Positions 35,233 to 49,400 of a stretch of 64,000 nucleotides of DNA are shown in pieces. The notes under the pieces are model-generated. The model had not been told where the DNA came from. It was given only the letters and a program-made list of their open reading frames with translations, and searched no databases. Made by a program: the position numbers and the translations under genes. Position 1 is the stretch's first letter, and every line of letters begins with the position of its first letter. Source of the DNA: Galbibacter orientalis DSM 19592 (GTDB lineage: Bacteria; Bacteroidota; Bacteroidia; Flavobacteriales; Flavobacteriaceae); assembly GCF_000260115.1 (NCBI RefSeq), contig NZ_JH651379.1, forward strand, positions 868,001-932,000, read 5' to 3'.

Positions 35233-37341
35233 ATGAAGCTCAGGTTATTATACATCCTACTTATATTAAGCACCTGCCTTTTTGCGCAGGAGGATGCACC
35301 TGTGGCTTCTATTGACATTCCTGCTCAAAACTCATTAAAGTTTAATCGTTTTTTAATCAATCCTACTTTTTCAACGGTTAACGAAGATTATTCTTATTTC
35401 AATCTTTATCATAGAAATCAATGGGTAAACTTTGAAGATAATTATCAAACGTATTTAGGAAGTTATTCTGGAAGAATAAGTGATCGTTCAGGATTAGGAT
35501 TAAGCGTTTATCACCAACGTTTTGGAACCATCTCCAATTTTGGTGTTATGGCGAATTACGCATATGGAATCCGACTATCAGAAAAAAGTAACCTTACTTT
35601 TGGTTTCAACTTGTCTTATTACAATAGCGGTGTTGATAAAAGCAATATTAATCCGTCGCAACCAGACGACCCAACTATTGCAGATTTACAAGATGGCTCT
35701 TTGCTTTCTTTTCAGCCAGGGATAAATCTTTCTATTGGAAGCTTTGATGTTGGTATTTATGCCGAGAATGCATTTGATTATAACTTAAGAACCAATGAGT
35801 CTTTAACCGATTTTAACGATAAAACTTTTACAGGCCATTTAATGTATACCAATCGGTTTAAAAATGGTGTTGGTATTATGGAAGATGCCAAACTATCTGC
35901 ATTAACAAGAGTTAGAAGAGTAGGTGAAGAAGATTTAAATCTATCAGGAAGTTTAATATTAGACTTACCAAAATTAGGATGGATACAAACAGGTTATGAT
36001 GACTATTATGGAATTGCAGCTGGGTTAGGATTTAATATTACCAAAAGACTGTCGTTAGGCTATACAATGGAAAAAGGGGTAAGCGGACAAGTATCTAATT
36101 TTGGGCTAACCCACGAAATAAACTTTGCGTATTCTTTCCAACCAACCTTAAGCGAGAATAGGGTTTTTGAAGATTTAGAAGAAGATGAAGAACTACTTTT
36201 AGTAGAAAATGAAACCCCACAAGATACAATTACCGATAAAGATGCAGAGATTGCTAGACTACGTAAGTTAGTTGCTGAAAATAACATGATTATTGATGAA
36301 ATGATGTTTAAGCAAGACTCTATGGAAGAAGCACGAAAAAATGATGTAAATAAGCGCTTTGCATATATTATTAAATATGTAAATGACAATAAAGGAAAAG
36401 GGAATGAGCAAGAAGTAAAAGCACGTGCCGTTGCCATGATGAAAGAAATTGATGAAGAAGCTTATGAGAAAGCTCAAATAAAATACACTAATGATTATAA
36501 CAATATAGGAACGTCAAATAAACGATCTTACGCTAAGAACACACAATCTAAAGAGAGTGAGGTTTCCTCAAAACCTGTTGGTAGTGCTAACGTAAGCTCT
36601 GATAAAAGGATAACTGCATCAGCAACAACAACAAACCTAGCCAATGTAGATGATGGAGCTTACGTTGTTGCCAACGTATTTAAAAAGGACGAATACCTTA
36701 ATAAATTTTTAGAGGAGTTAAAAAGTAAAGGAATTGATGCTGATTACTTTGAAAAGAACGGTTTAAAATATGTTTATATAGAAAGATATGCTACTGTAAA
36801 AGAAGCGCAACAGGCACAACAAGATAATTTTAATGGAACTTATTCTGATGCGGTTTGGGTTTTAAATATTGACAACAATAAAAACGCAATCCCATCATCT
36901 AATACAGATAAAGCCTATGCTTCCAACAGCCGGAATAAAGCTGATAAAGTTCGAAAGTACAATTCAGAAATAAACACTGAAATTGATTATTTAGAAAATG
37001 GATTGAGTCAATGTACCGATAGGTATGTTACTAGAATTTTTCAGTCGGATGAGTTAGGTTATTCTGATGAGATGGTAGTAGAAAAACCATCCAAAGTTAA
37101 ACCACGAAGCAAAGGATATTATATTATAGCGAATGTATTTTCAGAAGAAAAAAATGCAAGGAACTATGTTGATAAATTAAAACAAGAAGGTTACGATGCC
37201 AATATTTTTATTAACCCTAAGAATAATTATAAATATGTGTACTTAAATAAATATGATAATTGGCAGAACGCCATGAAATCATACCGAGCCAGTATTAATT
37301 ATAAAAATGATATTTGGATCATGCCTATGAAAAGTACATAG
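35233..37341 (+). CDS. PorP/SprF-family outer-membrane protein fused to two SPOR-like domains
   Basis: A 702-residue protein. After a signal peptide (LLYILLILSTCLFAQ) comes a beta-barrel of the PorP/SprF type (about 20-310: LINPTFSTVNEDYSYFNLYH, NQWVNFEDNYQTYLGSYSG, GLGLSVYHQRFG). An acidic linker and a coiled coil (about 310-365) follow. Two similar units end the protein: AYVVANVFKKDEYLNKFLEE (from about 475) and GYYIIANVFSEEKNARNYVD (from about 627), each ending in a strand with DAVWV or DIWIM. They have the size and beta-alpha-beta pattern of SPOR domains, which bind peptidoglycan stripped of stem peptides. It probably helps export the neighbouring type B cargo and contacts the wall. SPOR is assigned from pattern only. 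Confidence 0.78.
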   Translation: MKLRLLYILLILSTCLFAQEDAPVASIDIPAQNSLKFNRFLINPTFSTVNEDYSYFNLYHRNQWVNFEDNYQTYLGSYSGRISDRSGLGLSVYHQRFGTISNFGVMANYAYGIRLSEKSNLTFGFNLSYYNSGVDKSNINPSQPDDPTIADLQDGSLLSFQPGINLSIGSFDVGIYAENAFDYNLRTNESLTDFNDKTFTGHLMYTNRFKNGVGIMEDAKLSALTRVRRVGEEDLNLSGSLILDLPKLGWIQTGYDDYYGIAAGLGFNITKRLSLGYTMEKGVSGQVSNFGLTHEINFAYSFQPTLSENRVFEDLEEDEELLLVENETPQDTITDKDAEIARLRKLVAENNMIIDEMMFKQDSMEEARKNDVNKRFAYIIKYVNDNKGKGNEQEVKARAVAMMKEIDEEAYEKAQIKYTNDYNNIGTSNKRSYAKNTQSKESEVSSKPVGSANVSSDKRITASATTTNLANVDDGAYVVANVFKKDEYLNKFLEELKSKGIDADYFEKNGLKYVYIERYATVKEAQQAQQDNFNGTYSDAVWVLNIDNNKNAIPSSNTDKAYASNSRNKADKVRKYNSEINTEIDYLENGLSQCTDRYVTRIFQSDELGYSDEMVVEKPSKVKPRSKGYYIIANVFSEEKNARNYVDKLKQEGYDANIFINPKNNYKYVYLNKYDNWQNAMKSYRASINYKNDIWIMPMKST

Positions 37342-37403
37342 CATATTATATAAAAACATACATAAAATAAATTAATAGTAACAAGTCCCCAAAGCTTAAC
37401 ACT

Positions 37404-40400
37404 ATGAAAAAAAACTACTTTACGCTAAATACGTACATTCTGTTCGCATGCATATTCTTTGCATGTGTTTCCTCTTTATCAGCACAGGTTAAAAATGATT
37501 TTGATGTTCGATATCAAGACAATATAAGAGGCGATATTACTTTTATTGGAAATAATATAGTTAACCGTAAAACAACAGGTAATTGGTGGGAGCCAAGTAA
37601 GAGTCCAAACGATTCTTATGATGAATCGTCAAGTAATGATGGTTTTAATATGCATTATATTGATGTAGATAATGATGGTTCTACATTTAGTTCGAGTAGT
37701 GCAGAGCTTTCCATTCCTGATCCTGAATGTAGTCGTGTTATTTATGCGGGTTTATATTGGTCAGCTGTATATAAATATAATGAAGGTGGAGTTGCTAATA
37801 GTGGTAGGGAAAATGATTGGAATAGTGTAAAATTAAAAACGCCAGGAAATAATTATACTCAATTAGTTGCTGATGAAGTGTTATTTAATGGATTCGGGGA
37901 TTCTGATTTTGGTAATTATAGTCCTTATGCGTGCTATAAAGATATTACTACTCTAATTCAATCTACTTCAAATCCAACAGGGGAATATACTGTAGCAAAT
38001 ATAAGAGCAAGCTCAGGATACGGTACATCTAATTCTTCCGATGGACTAACTGGGGGTATATCTGGTGGTTGGTCTCTTGTTATTATTTATGAAAACCCTA
38101 CTTTAAAAGGGAAAAAAATTACAACCTTTGATGGATATGCAGGTATTAAATCTGGAGAGTCGTTAGATATTCCAGTAAAAGGTTTTAGAACATTACCAGA
38201 ACCATTTCCAGTTAATGCAAAAATGGGAGTAATGGCAATGGAAGGTGATAGAGGAATATCTGGAGATCAATTAAGAATAAAAGCGGATAGTAAGACTACT
38301 TATACTAACCTTTATAATAATGCTAATCCATCTTCAAATTTTTTTAATGGAAGTATTTCATTAGAGAGTGATGGAGACGCAGGAGTAATAAATCCAAACA
38401 GAACACCTAATAGTATTAATACATTAGGTTGGGATGTTGACCTAATGGAAATTAGTAATTCTAACTGGTCTGTTATACCAAATGACGAAACTGGAGTAAC
38501 TCTAAGAGCAATATCTACACAAGATAAATATGATATATTCTTCACTTCTTTTGATGTAGAAATTATAGAGCCAGACATGCAATTGGCAAAAAGAGTTTTT
38601 GATACTGATGGAAATGATATACAAGGGCAAGAAGTAGCTTTAGGACAAGAAATTCAATATTCACTAAGTTTTGATAATATTGGAAATGATGACGGGACCA
38701 ATTTTACTATTAAAGACATTCTTCCGGTTAATGTTGATTTTATAAGTGCTGAATTGCCACCTGCAATCGATGAAATGGGGCAATTAAAACAAATTACATA
38801 CACATATGATATTACAACGAACGAATTAATATTTACCATTCCCGATATTTATGTGGAAGTTCCACGAGATGATTATACCATTAAGATAAATGTTCGGGTG
38901 CAAGAGGATTGTGATAAATTACGGGATGCATGTTCCAATATAATTCAAAATCAAGCGTATGCAACATACCAAGGTGTATTAAATGATAATGAAATATCAG
39001 ACGATCCTAGTGTATCGGGTTTTGATACTTGTAATTTTGGAATACCTGGATCTACAAATTTTCTACCAAACTTAGATGAGTGTAATTTCGAAAGAGAAAT
39101 TGCTATTTGTGGAGATTCTATTAAATTAATTGCTGGAGCAAATTATGATACGTATCAATGGTTTTTTCAGAATCCAGACGGAACTTACAGAGCATTAACA
39201 GGAGTTATTGATGGAGCTTTAGGACAAACGTATACGGCTACTAATTATGGAACTTATAAGGTTGAAAAGAAAATAACCGAACCATGTAAGGATTATGATG
39301 AAATTATAACTGTTGTTCCGAGAAGTAATGATTTAACAAGTCCGTTTGCTTCTGTGGCCGATCAAGTAGTTACATGTCCGAATGATGGGACTTTATTGCC
39401 AAAATTTTTCTTATGTGGAACTAATGATGACCGAATTCTTAATGTAAGTTTTCCGGATGCAGTGGCTTTAGTTTGGCAAAAGTTAGATGATAATTGCTCC
39501 GCAGCCTCTATTGAAGACGATTGCCCTTCAAAGGATAATTCGTGTACTTGGAATGATGTTGGAACAGGGGATCAATACGAACTTTCAGGTCCAGGAGAAT
39601 ATCGTTTAGAAGTTCGTTATCAAAACAATTGCTTTAACCGTTTTTACTTTAAAGCTTACGAAAATTCGGTAGACCCTACTATTACAAAAGAGGATATTAT
39701 TTGTGACACAAAAGGTAGAATAGATATTTCGGGTATAGGTAAAGGTTATGAATATGCTATAGCGTTATCATCTAATGTTTTTGATCCAAACACGGCTACA
39801 TGGCAAGATGAAACTTCTTTTGAAGTAGAAATTGCAGGTACTTACAATGTATACATTCGTCAGGCAAATATTGATTTAGAAGAGGGAGACAGAGAGCCAT
39901 GTTTGTTCAAATTTGAAAATGTAGTTATTGCTAAAAGAAATTTTACTGTAAATGTTTCGGAAAATAATCCCTTTTGTAGTGATGCTAAAGGATCGTTTGA
40001 TATTAACGTTGATGGTGCAAGAGCATGGTACACCTACGTGATAAAAGATGAGGCAGGAGCTGTTGTTGATGATGAAAATCAATCGGACGATAATTTTCAT
40101 CAATTTGCAGAGCTTGATCCTGGGACTTATTCTATCGAAGTTACAACAGAAGATGGCTGTACTTTTTCTGAACCTTATACAATTATAGCTCCAGAGAATA
40201 TGGAGCTTAACGCTGTTGTTTCTCAAAATGTTAGTTGTAGAGAAGGAAATATTCAAGTTCATTCTAATGGAGGGCAAAACCCACATAAATATGCCATATG
40301 GAGTTACATACCAGCATCAGGAGCAACATCACCAGAAATCAGTTATTCAAATATTGATGAAATACCTGCTGAAGCAATACAATCTGAACAGATATTTGAT

Positions 40401-43400
40401 GTTTATATTGGAGAGCAGGGAACCTATAGTTATGTCGTTTTTGATAAAAATAATTGCTATGCTTTTTCTAATGAAGTAACTATTATCGTAGAGCCTGATA
40501 TAGAGTTTTCTGTCGACCATACAGACGAAACATGTATAGGATCTGAAGACGGGACAATCACTGTTGGTATAGACAATGCTCATAATTATAATATTTCATA
40601 CAGTATTGATGGTGTTGATTTTGATGGAACTAATACGTTTTCAAACCTAGAAACAGGAACTTATACGGTAACTGTAAGGGGAATGAAAGAAGGAGTTTCA
40701 TGCGATTTTACAAAAGAGGTTACAATTGAACCAGGGGTTCAAATTTCAGCTGATGCAAATCTAACAAACGATTATACTTGTTTAGAAAATGGACAAATTA
40801 CTTTTGGTAATGCAACTGGTGGTTCAGGAATTTTTGAGTATTCTATTGATGGTGTAAATTGGCAGGACAGTCCTGTTTTTAATAATCTAACAGCTGGAAC
40901 TTTTACTCCTAGCTATAGAGATAAGAATAATCCAGATTGTGTTCAAGAAACTAATGAAATTACAGTAGATCCTTTAACTCCTCCTACAGATATTAGTTTT
41001 AATACAACTGTTCCTCAATGTCCGGCACAAACGTCTAATGTTACACTTTCTGTTGTTGGTGGAGCGGGTTTAATTAATTATGAAATTATTGCACCTGCAT
41101 CTTCTGTTACTGTTAATGGAACCAATAATATATTTAATGGTTTAGCAGCAGGTAATACATATACCTTTAAAGTAACAGACGAAAAAGGCTGTACTTATAA
41201 TGAAAACCTAACTATTCCTCTATCAACTCCAATAGGAGTAGTAGGGCAGTTAATTAGTAATGTAAGTTGTGTTAATGGATCAGATGGAGAAATAAGATAT
41301 ACTGTAAGCGGATTCATTACTAATTATAATTATACCGTTGTAGATGCATCAAATACAGAAGTACAATCTTCGGCTACACCACAAACAAATTCAATAATAG
41401 ATATTACTGGATTAGAAGCAGGAGTTTATACAATTACTGTAACAGACCCTCAAACAGATTGTACAGATACCGATACTGTTACCATAGAAGAACCAACTTC
41501 ACAATTAGTATTGGGCACTCCAGATATAACACACGAAAGCTGTTCTCCAACAGGAACGAACCTTGGCGCTATAACGATAAGCGCTTCTGGTGGATGGGGG
41601 AGTTTTACGTACGAATTGTATGGTGGTGCAGGAAATTTAATTACAAGCAACGGAACAGGATCATTTTCAAATTTGTCTGCTGGGGATTACATCATTCAGG
41701 TAATCGATGCAAACGAATGTGATATTGATTCAACAACAATTACCATCGATTCGGCAATTGCTCCTGACCTAAATCTTTCGCCCAACAATGTATGTTATGA
41801 TGCTACAGAAGGGTTAACTATTACAGCCAGCATAACACCAGGAACAGGTTCTGGGATTTTAAGTTATACATTAAATGGAGGGAGAACCAATACAACAGGA
41901 AGCTTTGATAAGTTAGGTCCCGGAACTTATACAGTTACAGTAACTGATGAAAAGAATTGTACCGATACAGAAACCATTACGGTTAATCCGGAGTTGGATG
42001 TAATAGCTTCAGCAAATCCGATTTCAGCTTGTGGGACATCAACAGATGTAACCATTACAGCAACGGGAGGTGATGGAAATTATGTATATGCTATTGTTCC
42101 TGATGGCAACACACCAAATTCTTTTTCAACAACCAACCCCGTAAATATTACCACAGCTGGAGATTACGATGTATATGTAAGAGATCATGCCGGAGGAACT
42201 GGATATTGTGAAGCCAAATACGATATTACCATTACTGCCGACCCTGAGCTTAAGGTAACAGCTTCAAATACAAAAATTTTATGTAATGGAACAACATCTA
42301 CGTTAACCATAACTGCAGGAGGAGGTTCTGGAAATTATACTGGATATTCTATTGATAAAGGCTCAACGTTTCAACCATCAAATGTATTTAATAATCTTAT
42401 CTCTGGAAACTATAATATTGTTGTAAAGGATTCCCAAGGATGTGAAGTAGAATTATTTTATACGATAAACCAGCCGCAAGAGTTAACAGCTTCAGCAAAT
42501 GTGGCAGCTTTAGTAGAATGCAATCCGAGTGTTGGTGCCGATGTTAGAATTACCAATGCACAAGGAGGAACAATTCCATATGAATATAGTTTTGATGGTG
42601 GATCAAGTTATGGAGCATCTGCGACTCAAAATTTAATGCCGGGAACATACGAATTATATGTAAAAGATGCTAGCGGATGTATTTTTGGACCTATGCCAAT
42701 TACGGTAGAAGAAGGACCAGAAGAGCCTGAATTAGATGCCCTAGTTGATTATAATTGCGATGGTACAGGAAGCATAACTGTTAACGCTTCACCTTCAACG
42801 TATGATTATACTTATCAGTTGAATGGAGGAACTGAACAAGTATCTAACGAATTTGAAGGGGTAGCTCCTGGAACTCATGATATAACGGTTAATTATATTA
42901 GTAATTTACCTGCTACTCCAATACCAGAAAAATGTCCTTTAAGTAAAGATATTAAGGTTATTGTTGAAGACGGTCACAAGTTTACAGCAGAAGTTATAGG
43001 TACAACTAATGTAAGCTGTAATGCAGATAACAATAGTGAAGTTACCATTTCAGTTACCAATTTCGGTGCTAGTGGATATGAATATAGCTTGGATGACTTT
43101 GCCACTATTTTAGGAACATCAACCAGTGCTACAGAAACAATTTCTGTAGGATTAGAAGCAGGAACATATACATTATCTGTTCGGGATATTGATAATCAAA
43201 GTGCTACCCCTTCTCTTGCGTGTAGTAAAGATTTACTTTTTATCATTACAGAACCAGATCCAGTAGTGGTTACTGCACAAATAACTTCAGAAATAACATG
43301 TAATGTAGCAACAGCAACCATAACTGCAACAACAGCTACTGGAGGAACACCTGGATATACTTATCAGTTGGAAGACATTTCTGGAATCCCTATTGCAGGA

Positions 43401-46400
43401 TATGAGTTTGCTACTAATGGGACGAATAGAGTTTTTAGCAATTTACCAATAGGAGATTATATAGTAAGAGCTAAGGATAGTAAGGATTGTGATGATACTT
43501 CAGAAACTTTATCAGTATCAGCACCCGACTCCGTAACCTTTACGGCTACTCCTACCGCCTGTGTTAGTGGTGTTTATACTCCACAGATTGAGGTGGAAAT
43601 AACAGGAGGAAATAATGATTACCTAGTGAGCTTAAGTGATGGTTCAGGTGTTTTTTACAAACCAAATGTTGACGATGACTCTCATATTTTTTATAATCTA
43701 GACCCGGGAACTTACGAAGTTACTGTAAAAGATGGTTATGGCTGTTCAGCTAACGTGAAAACCGTTATAGTAAGAGATGATCTGGATGCAGATGTTGATG
43801 TAACCCATATAGCTTGTGTTGATGGAAAAATTGAGGTTACAGCATCCGGAGGTGATGGAAATTATGAGTACAGTTTTGACGGCGGAAACTCTTATGGGAC
43901 TTCAAACACATATGCAGTTACTTCCGGAAATGGAGGTTCTTATGATGTAGCGGTAAAAGATGGTTCGGGGGCTTGTGTGTATGAAGAAACAGTTCAGGTA
44001 AATGAACTTACTCCGATAAGTATAACTGTTACTCCTACACAACCAAAATGCCACGATGAAAAGGGGGCTATTCAGATAGATATTTTCGATGGAGTAGGGC
44101 CTTATGTTATCGTAATTAATGATGGAACATTCGATGTTATTAAAGAAAAATTTACAGGAACTTCTACCACATTTTATAATTTATCAGCAGCAAATTATAC
44201 AGTTACTGTAACAGATAATTATGGTTGCTTTGATGATAAAACGCTTATAATCACAAATCCGGATGAATTAACAGCTGATATTAATCCATTTATAACAGAC
44301 TGTGGAAGTACTCCTGACGATTTTGGATTTGCCATAGAAAATTTGCCAGCCTATTACACATCTGGAGGATTTACAATTGAATATACTGATGGAATTGGAT
44401 CTTGGCAGACTTCAAATGAATTTAATACATACAATCCTGGAGATGTGGTTAATCCAAAAGTAAGGGTTACAAATACTAATACAGGAAATATATGTTCTTT
44501 AGACATGGGAAGATACATTATTCCATATCCTTTAGATGATTTAAATATTGAAGTATACCCAATTATTGTTAACTGTAATGAAATGATTGTTACAGTAGAA
44601 GGAACTGAGGGAGACCCTGGATATGAATATACATATACAAATGATCCGTCAAATTTTGACCCAAATAATCCAAGTGTAAATTGGACTTCTCAAACTCCTT
44701 TTGGAGGACCGCACGTATATGAATATTATAACCTCATTCCTGGACGTACATATGTATTTTATGTAAGAGATGATTCTGGATGTATTCGTCAAAGCTCTGT
44801 AAATGTTAATGACTTGGTAAACTTACCTATGGACATTGAAGTTGAATATGAAGCTTCTTGTTCAGGGGCAAATGATGGTCAGATATCGTTTACTCTTACA
44901 GATGATGATGGTACGGTGGAACCGTATATTCGATATGAACTTTATGAATTAGGAAATCTAACACCGATTTATTCATCAACTCCGACAAATGTTCCATTTA
45001 ATTCACCAGAAACATATAGTATCCCTATTTCCCTGCCTCCAGGTGAATATTATGTGCAAGTAACACAGCACGATGGAACAACAGATGCATGTGTTGCAGC
45101 AACTGAAAATATTCTTATTGAAGAGCTGGATCCAATTTCTGGGACACCTGCTAAAATAAGAAATATTACTTGTGAAACACCGGGACTTATTCAAGTTTCT
45201 GATATTACAGGTGGTGGCGAAGAATATACCTATACTTTGACTAGTACTGATTTTGATATTGACGGAGATGGTATTTATGACCCTGCAATTGATTTTATCA
45301 CTACCACCGACAACCCTATGGAGGTTTCTATAGATGATATCTTAGACCCAACCGTAAATTCTATAGTTGTTGATGTTAATGTAGAAGATCAATACGAATG
45401 TGGTCAATATTTGGGTCAGGTTACTTTAAACATCTCTCAAGCACCGGAAATAGATGCAGTTATTACCGACAATTGTGACGGTAATGCAAGCATTACAGTA
45501 AATGTAGATGCTACAACAGGACTTGCGCCTTATTATTATTCTATGGATGGCGGAGCAACCTACGGTCTTGCTGGGGAAAACGAATTTACAGGTCTAACCA
45601 CAGGGACTTACGAAATCATGGTATTAGACAGCAATGGTTGTACAGTTGCTGCTAATGCCGATGTGGAGATTTATGAACCATTGGCATTTGCTGAACTGGA
45701 AGTAAGAGAAGCTTTGGATTGTCAGTCGGGTGATGAAGATGCCAAAATCTTTTTTGAAGTAGAAGGCGGCTCTTCAGTAGATGCATCTACCAATATATTG
45801 TATTCTATTAGCGGTCCGGCAGGATTTACGAATCCGGTTACCGAAGTACCTATCCCGTCAACTGCTACGCCACCAAACTCAAGATTGTTTACAGGAGCAA
45901 ATGTGCCAGGAACTTATACCATCACCCTTAAGGATGCACAAACAGGTTGTATTATCTCACGAAAGGTTGAAGTACCGGAAAAATTAGTACCAGAGGTTTC
46001 TGGCACACCGATTACAACTGATGTTACTTGTTACAATGATGCAGATGGGACTATTACCGTTACTGCTAAAGACAATGCTACAGGACCATATACTTTTGAA
46101 ATTATCGCAAGGAACGGAACTCCATTTTCGATGGCACCAACAGCTTCCAATGGTTATCAAGCTACCTTTACAGGATTGGCAGGAGCTATAGGAGCAGGAA
46201 TTACTTATACTATAGAAATTACTGCTAACTCTAATAATGCATGTACATCACTACCTATCGATGCAACTATTTATCAACCGGAAAATTTAACCGGATTAAC
46301 ATTAAATGTTACTGAGTTTGCTTGTACAACAGGCAACGCAGTAAATTTAGCAAGCGTAACTGCCAGTGGAGCTACCGGAGGAACCGGAACTTATGTTTAT

Positions 46401-49400
46401 GAGTTTATATACAATAACGGAACGCCGGGAGATACAAGTGATGATATTACACGAAAAGATGCTACAACAACATTCAATGTCTCCAATCACGCTGGAGGAA
46501 ATGTGGTAGTTAATGTGTATGATGAAAAGGGTTGTTTTATTTCTGATAATATTGACATTAAACCGTATAATAAATTAGAGCAAATTGTAACGATACCGAC
46601 CAACCCAACATGTAACGGAGGTGATGGTGCTATTCAAGTGGATGCTACGCTTGCATCAGGTGCTATTGGTTCAGATATATTGGAGTATCGCATTTTTGAT
46701 GAAACAGGAACGGAAATTACTAGTGAATTCTTCCGAGGAAATACTGATACATATACATTTAACAACTTAGATATAGGATCCTACGAGATTCGCGTATCCA
46801 ATTATGATACAGGCTGTGAATTGATAACTACAGAGGAGTTGACTGATCCAAATACTTTTGACATTGATTTGGATATTACCTCTAGTGTAGTTTGTTTAGG
46901 TTCTCAAACCGGAGAAATTTCAGTTGAGTTAATTGATGCGAATGGAACACCGTCTTATTCTGGACCTTTTACATGGAGAATAGACAATACAAATGGTACA
47001 CCGGTTGATAATAGTGATGATACCTTTGCGAAAAATGGAAATAGTACGGATAACGGACCAATAACGATTGATCAGTTTGAAGCAGGAACATATATTATTT
47101 ATGTAACACAAGATAATAACCCGCAGTGTACTCAAGAGAAAGTATTTACTATCGCGACACCATCGGCAAACCTAACTGCTACGGCAAGTGTAACAGCGCA
47201 AACGTGTAGTTTAAATGATGGCATCATAGAAATCACTAATGTATCTGGTGGTTGGGGTGGCTATAAATATTATGTAGACACAACGCCAATCGCAGATGAA
47301 AATGATATTACTAATTATTTTGATAGCCCTCGTTTTCAAGGCTTGGCTACAGGTACATATGAAATATGGGTAATCGATCAAAAAGGTTGTTCAGTTCAAT
47401 TACCTTCCGAAGAAATTATTAATCCAACACCAATTACTGGAGATATTAATGCTTCAACTCAAAATTGTGAAGGATTGAGTGGAGAAATTACAGTAGATAA
47501 TGTTACTGGAGGTTCAGGAGGACTTTATACATTCCAATTGATTAAAGATGGAGTTGATTTTGGGGCTCCTCAAACAGGAATGACAACAGTTTTTACAGGC
47601 TTAGGTGCTGGAGATTATGAAGTTAGAATTTCTGATAACTGGGATTGTTCTGTGGTTTTATTAACTCCAATTACTTTATATGAAGAAATAGCACTAAATT
47701 ATACTATAGATAGTAGTATATCATGTGATGCCTCTAATAATAATCTTGGAGGACAAGTTACAATCGATGCAATTGGAGGAAATGGTTTATACACATTTGA
47801 AGTTGAATATCCTAATGGAACTACAGCAAACAACGGAAGTATAGCTACCTTTACAGGTCTAGATCAAGTTGGAACCTATATATTTACAGTTACAGATGGT
47901 GTGGGTTGTGATGAACAAATAGATTTAGAGCTTGAAGCACCTATAATTCCGGAATTAATAATATCTAAGAAAACAAATGTTTCTTGTGAAGGATTAAGTG
48001 ATGGAACTATTAAAGCAACTGTAAACTCTTCTACATCTGTAAACCCTCCTTATACATATGTATTAACGGGTCCAATTACGGCTACGAATACAAGTGGATT
48101 ATTTACAGGATTGCCAGCTGGAAACTATACAATTACGGTAAGTTCAGTTTTAGGATGCTTTGATGAAGAGATTGTAGAAATTACTGAGCCATCCGCTTTA
48201 GATTTTATGGCCGTGGTTACTACAGAATTTTCATGTAACCCAGATAATACTATTGCAGTAGGGCAAATTACAGTCAATGTAGACCCTATTACAGGAACGG
48301 CACCTTATTTATATAGTATAGATGGGACAAATTATCAAAACAGTAATGTTTTTGATGTAGTTGATACTGGAAACGATGAAACCTATACATTATATGTTAA
48401 AGATGCAAATGGGTGTTTTGATACTTACCCAGTAACAATAAATACACTTCCTAAAATTACAGCGGTAGGAGTTACACCAGTAAGAGCCATTACATGTGCT
48501 AATACTGAAGAAGTTGCCGTTACAATAGTTGGAGGTTCTGGAGATTTTTCAGTTGAATTACTACCTGTAGGGCCGACAAAACAATTAATTGGACAAACAA
48601 TAAACTTTGATTTGCCAACACCAGGAGATTATGTCTTCCAAGTAACAGATAATGTAACAGGATGCTTCTTTATTACAGCTCCATATACAGTAAATCCTTA
48701 TAATACTATCAAAGCTACGGCTAATGCGAGTTCATCGGTAAGCTGTATTGGTTCTGCAACAGGAGAAATTACTATTAACGTAAGCGATTATATTGGAGAT
48801 TATACTTATGAAGTGTTTGCTAGTAATGGAACATCTATTGGAGTGACAGGATCAGGGATAGCTTCAACGCCAATAGCTATAAGTGGAATTCCAGCAGGGA
48901 ATTATTATGTTGAAGTTATTGCTCTAGATTCTCCTTACTGTCCAGCTACATCTAATACAGTAAATATAAAGTCCCCTACAAAAGGACTAGATCTAAACGC
49001 TGTGGTTACAGAAGATTTGAGTTGTATTACAAATCAAGCTGAGATTGTTGCTACTGCAACCGGAGGATGGGGAAGCTATCAATATGCCTTAGTTATACAG
49101 GGAGCTACTCCTTCAACTGGAGATTATAGCGTAAATAATATTTTCACGAATGTTTCAGCAGGAATTTATGAAGTATACGTAAAAGATGCTGAAGGTTGTG
49201 AAGAGGTAGAAACAGTTACGCTAACGCAACCTATTCCTATTAATGCAACAGCTACTGCAACTTCTATTGATGTGCTTTGTGAGGGAGATAAAACAGGAAG
49301 TATAACGGTTACAGGAGTTACTGGTGGTAGACCTGATTTTGATGCTACGGTTGAGTATTTGTATATCTTAAATAGACTTGACCAGAGTGGAGGAGTTATT

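Noticed and set aside
39876-40286. Open frame on the minus strand inside the giant adhesin
   Set aside because: It is antisense to a continuous repeat-rich coding frame and its peptide has no domain, signal or promoter; a shadow of biased codon use.
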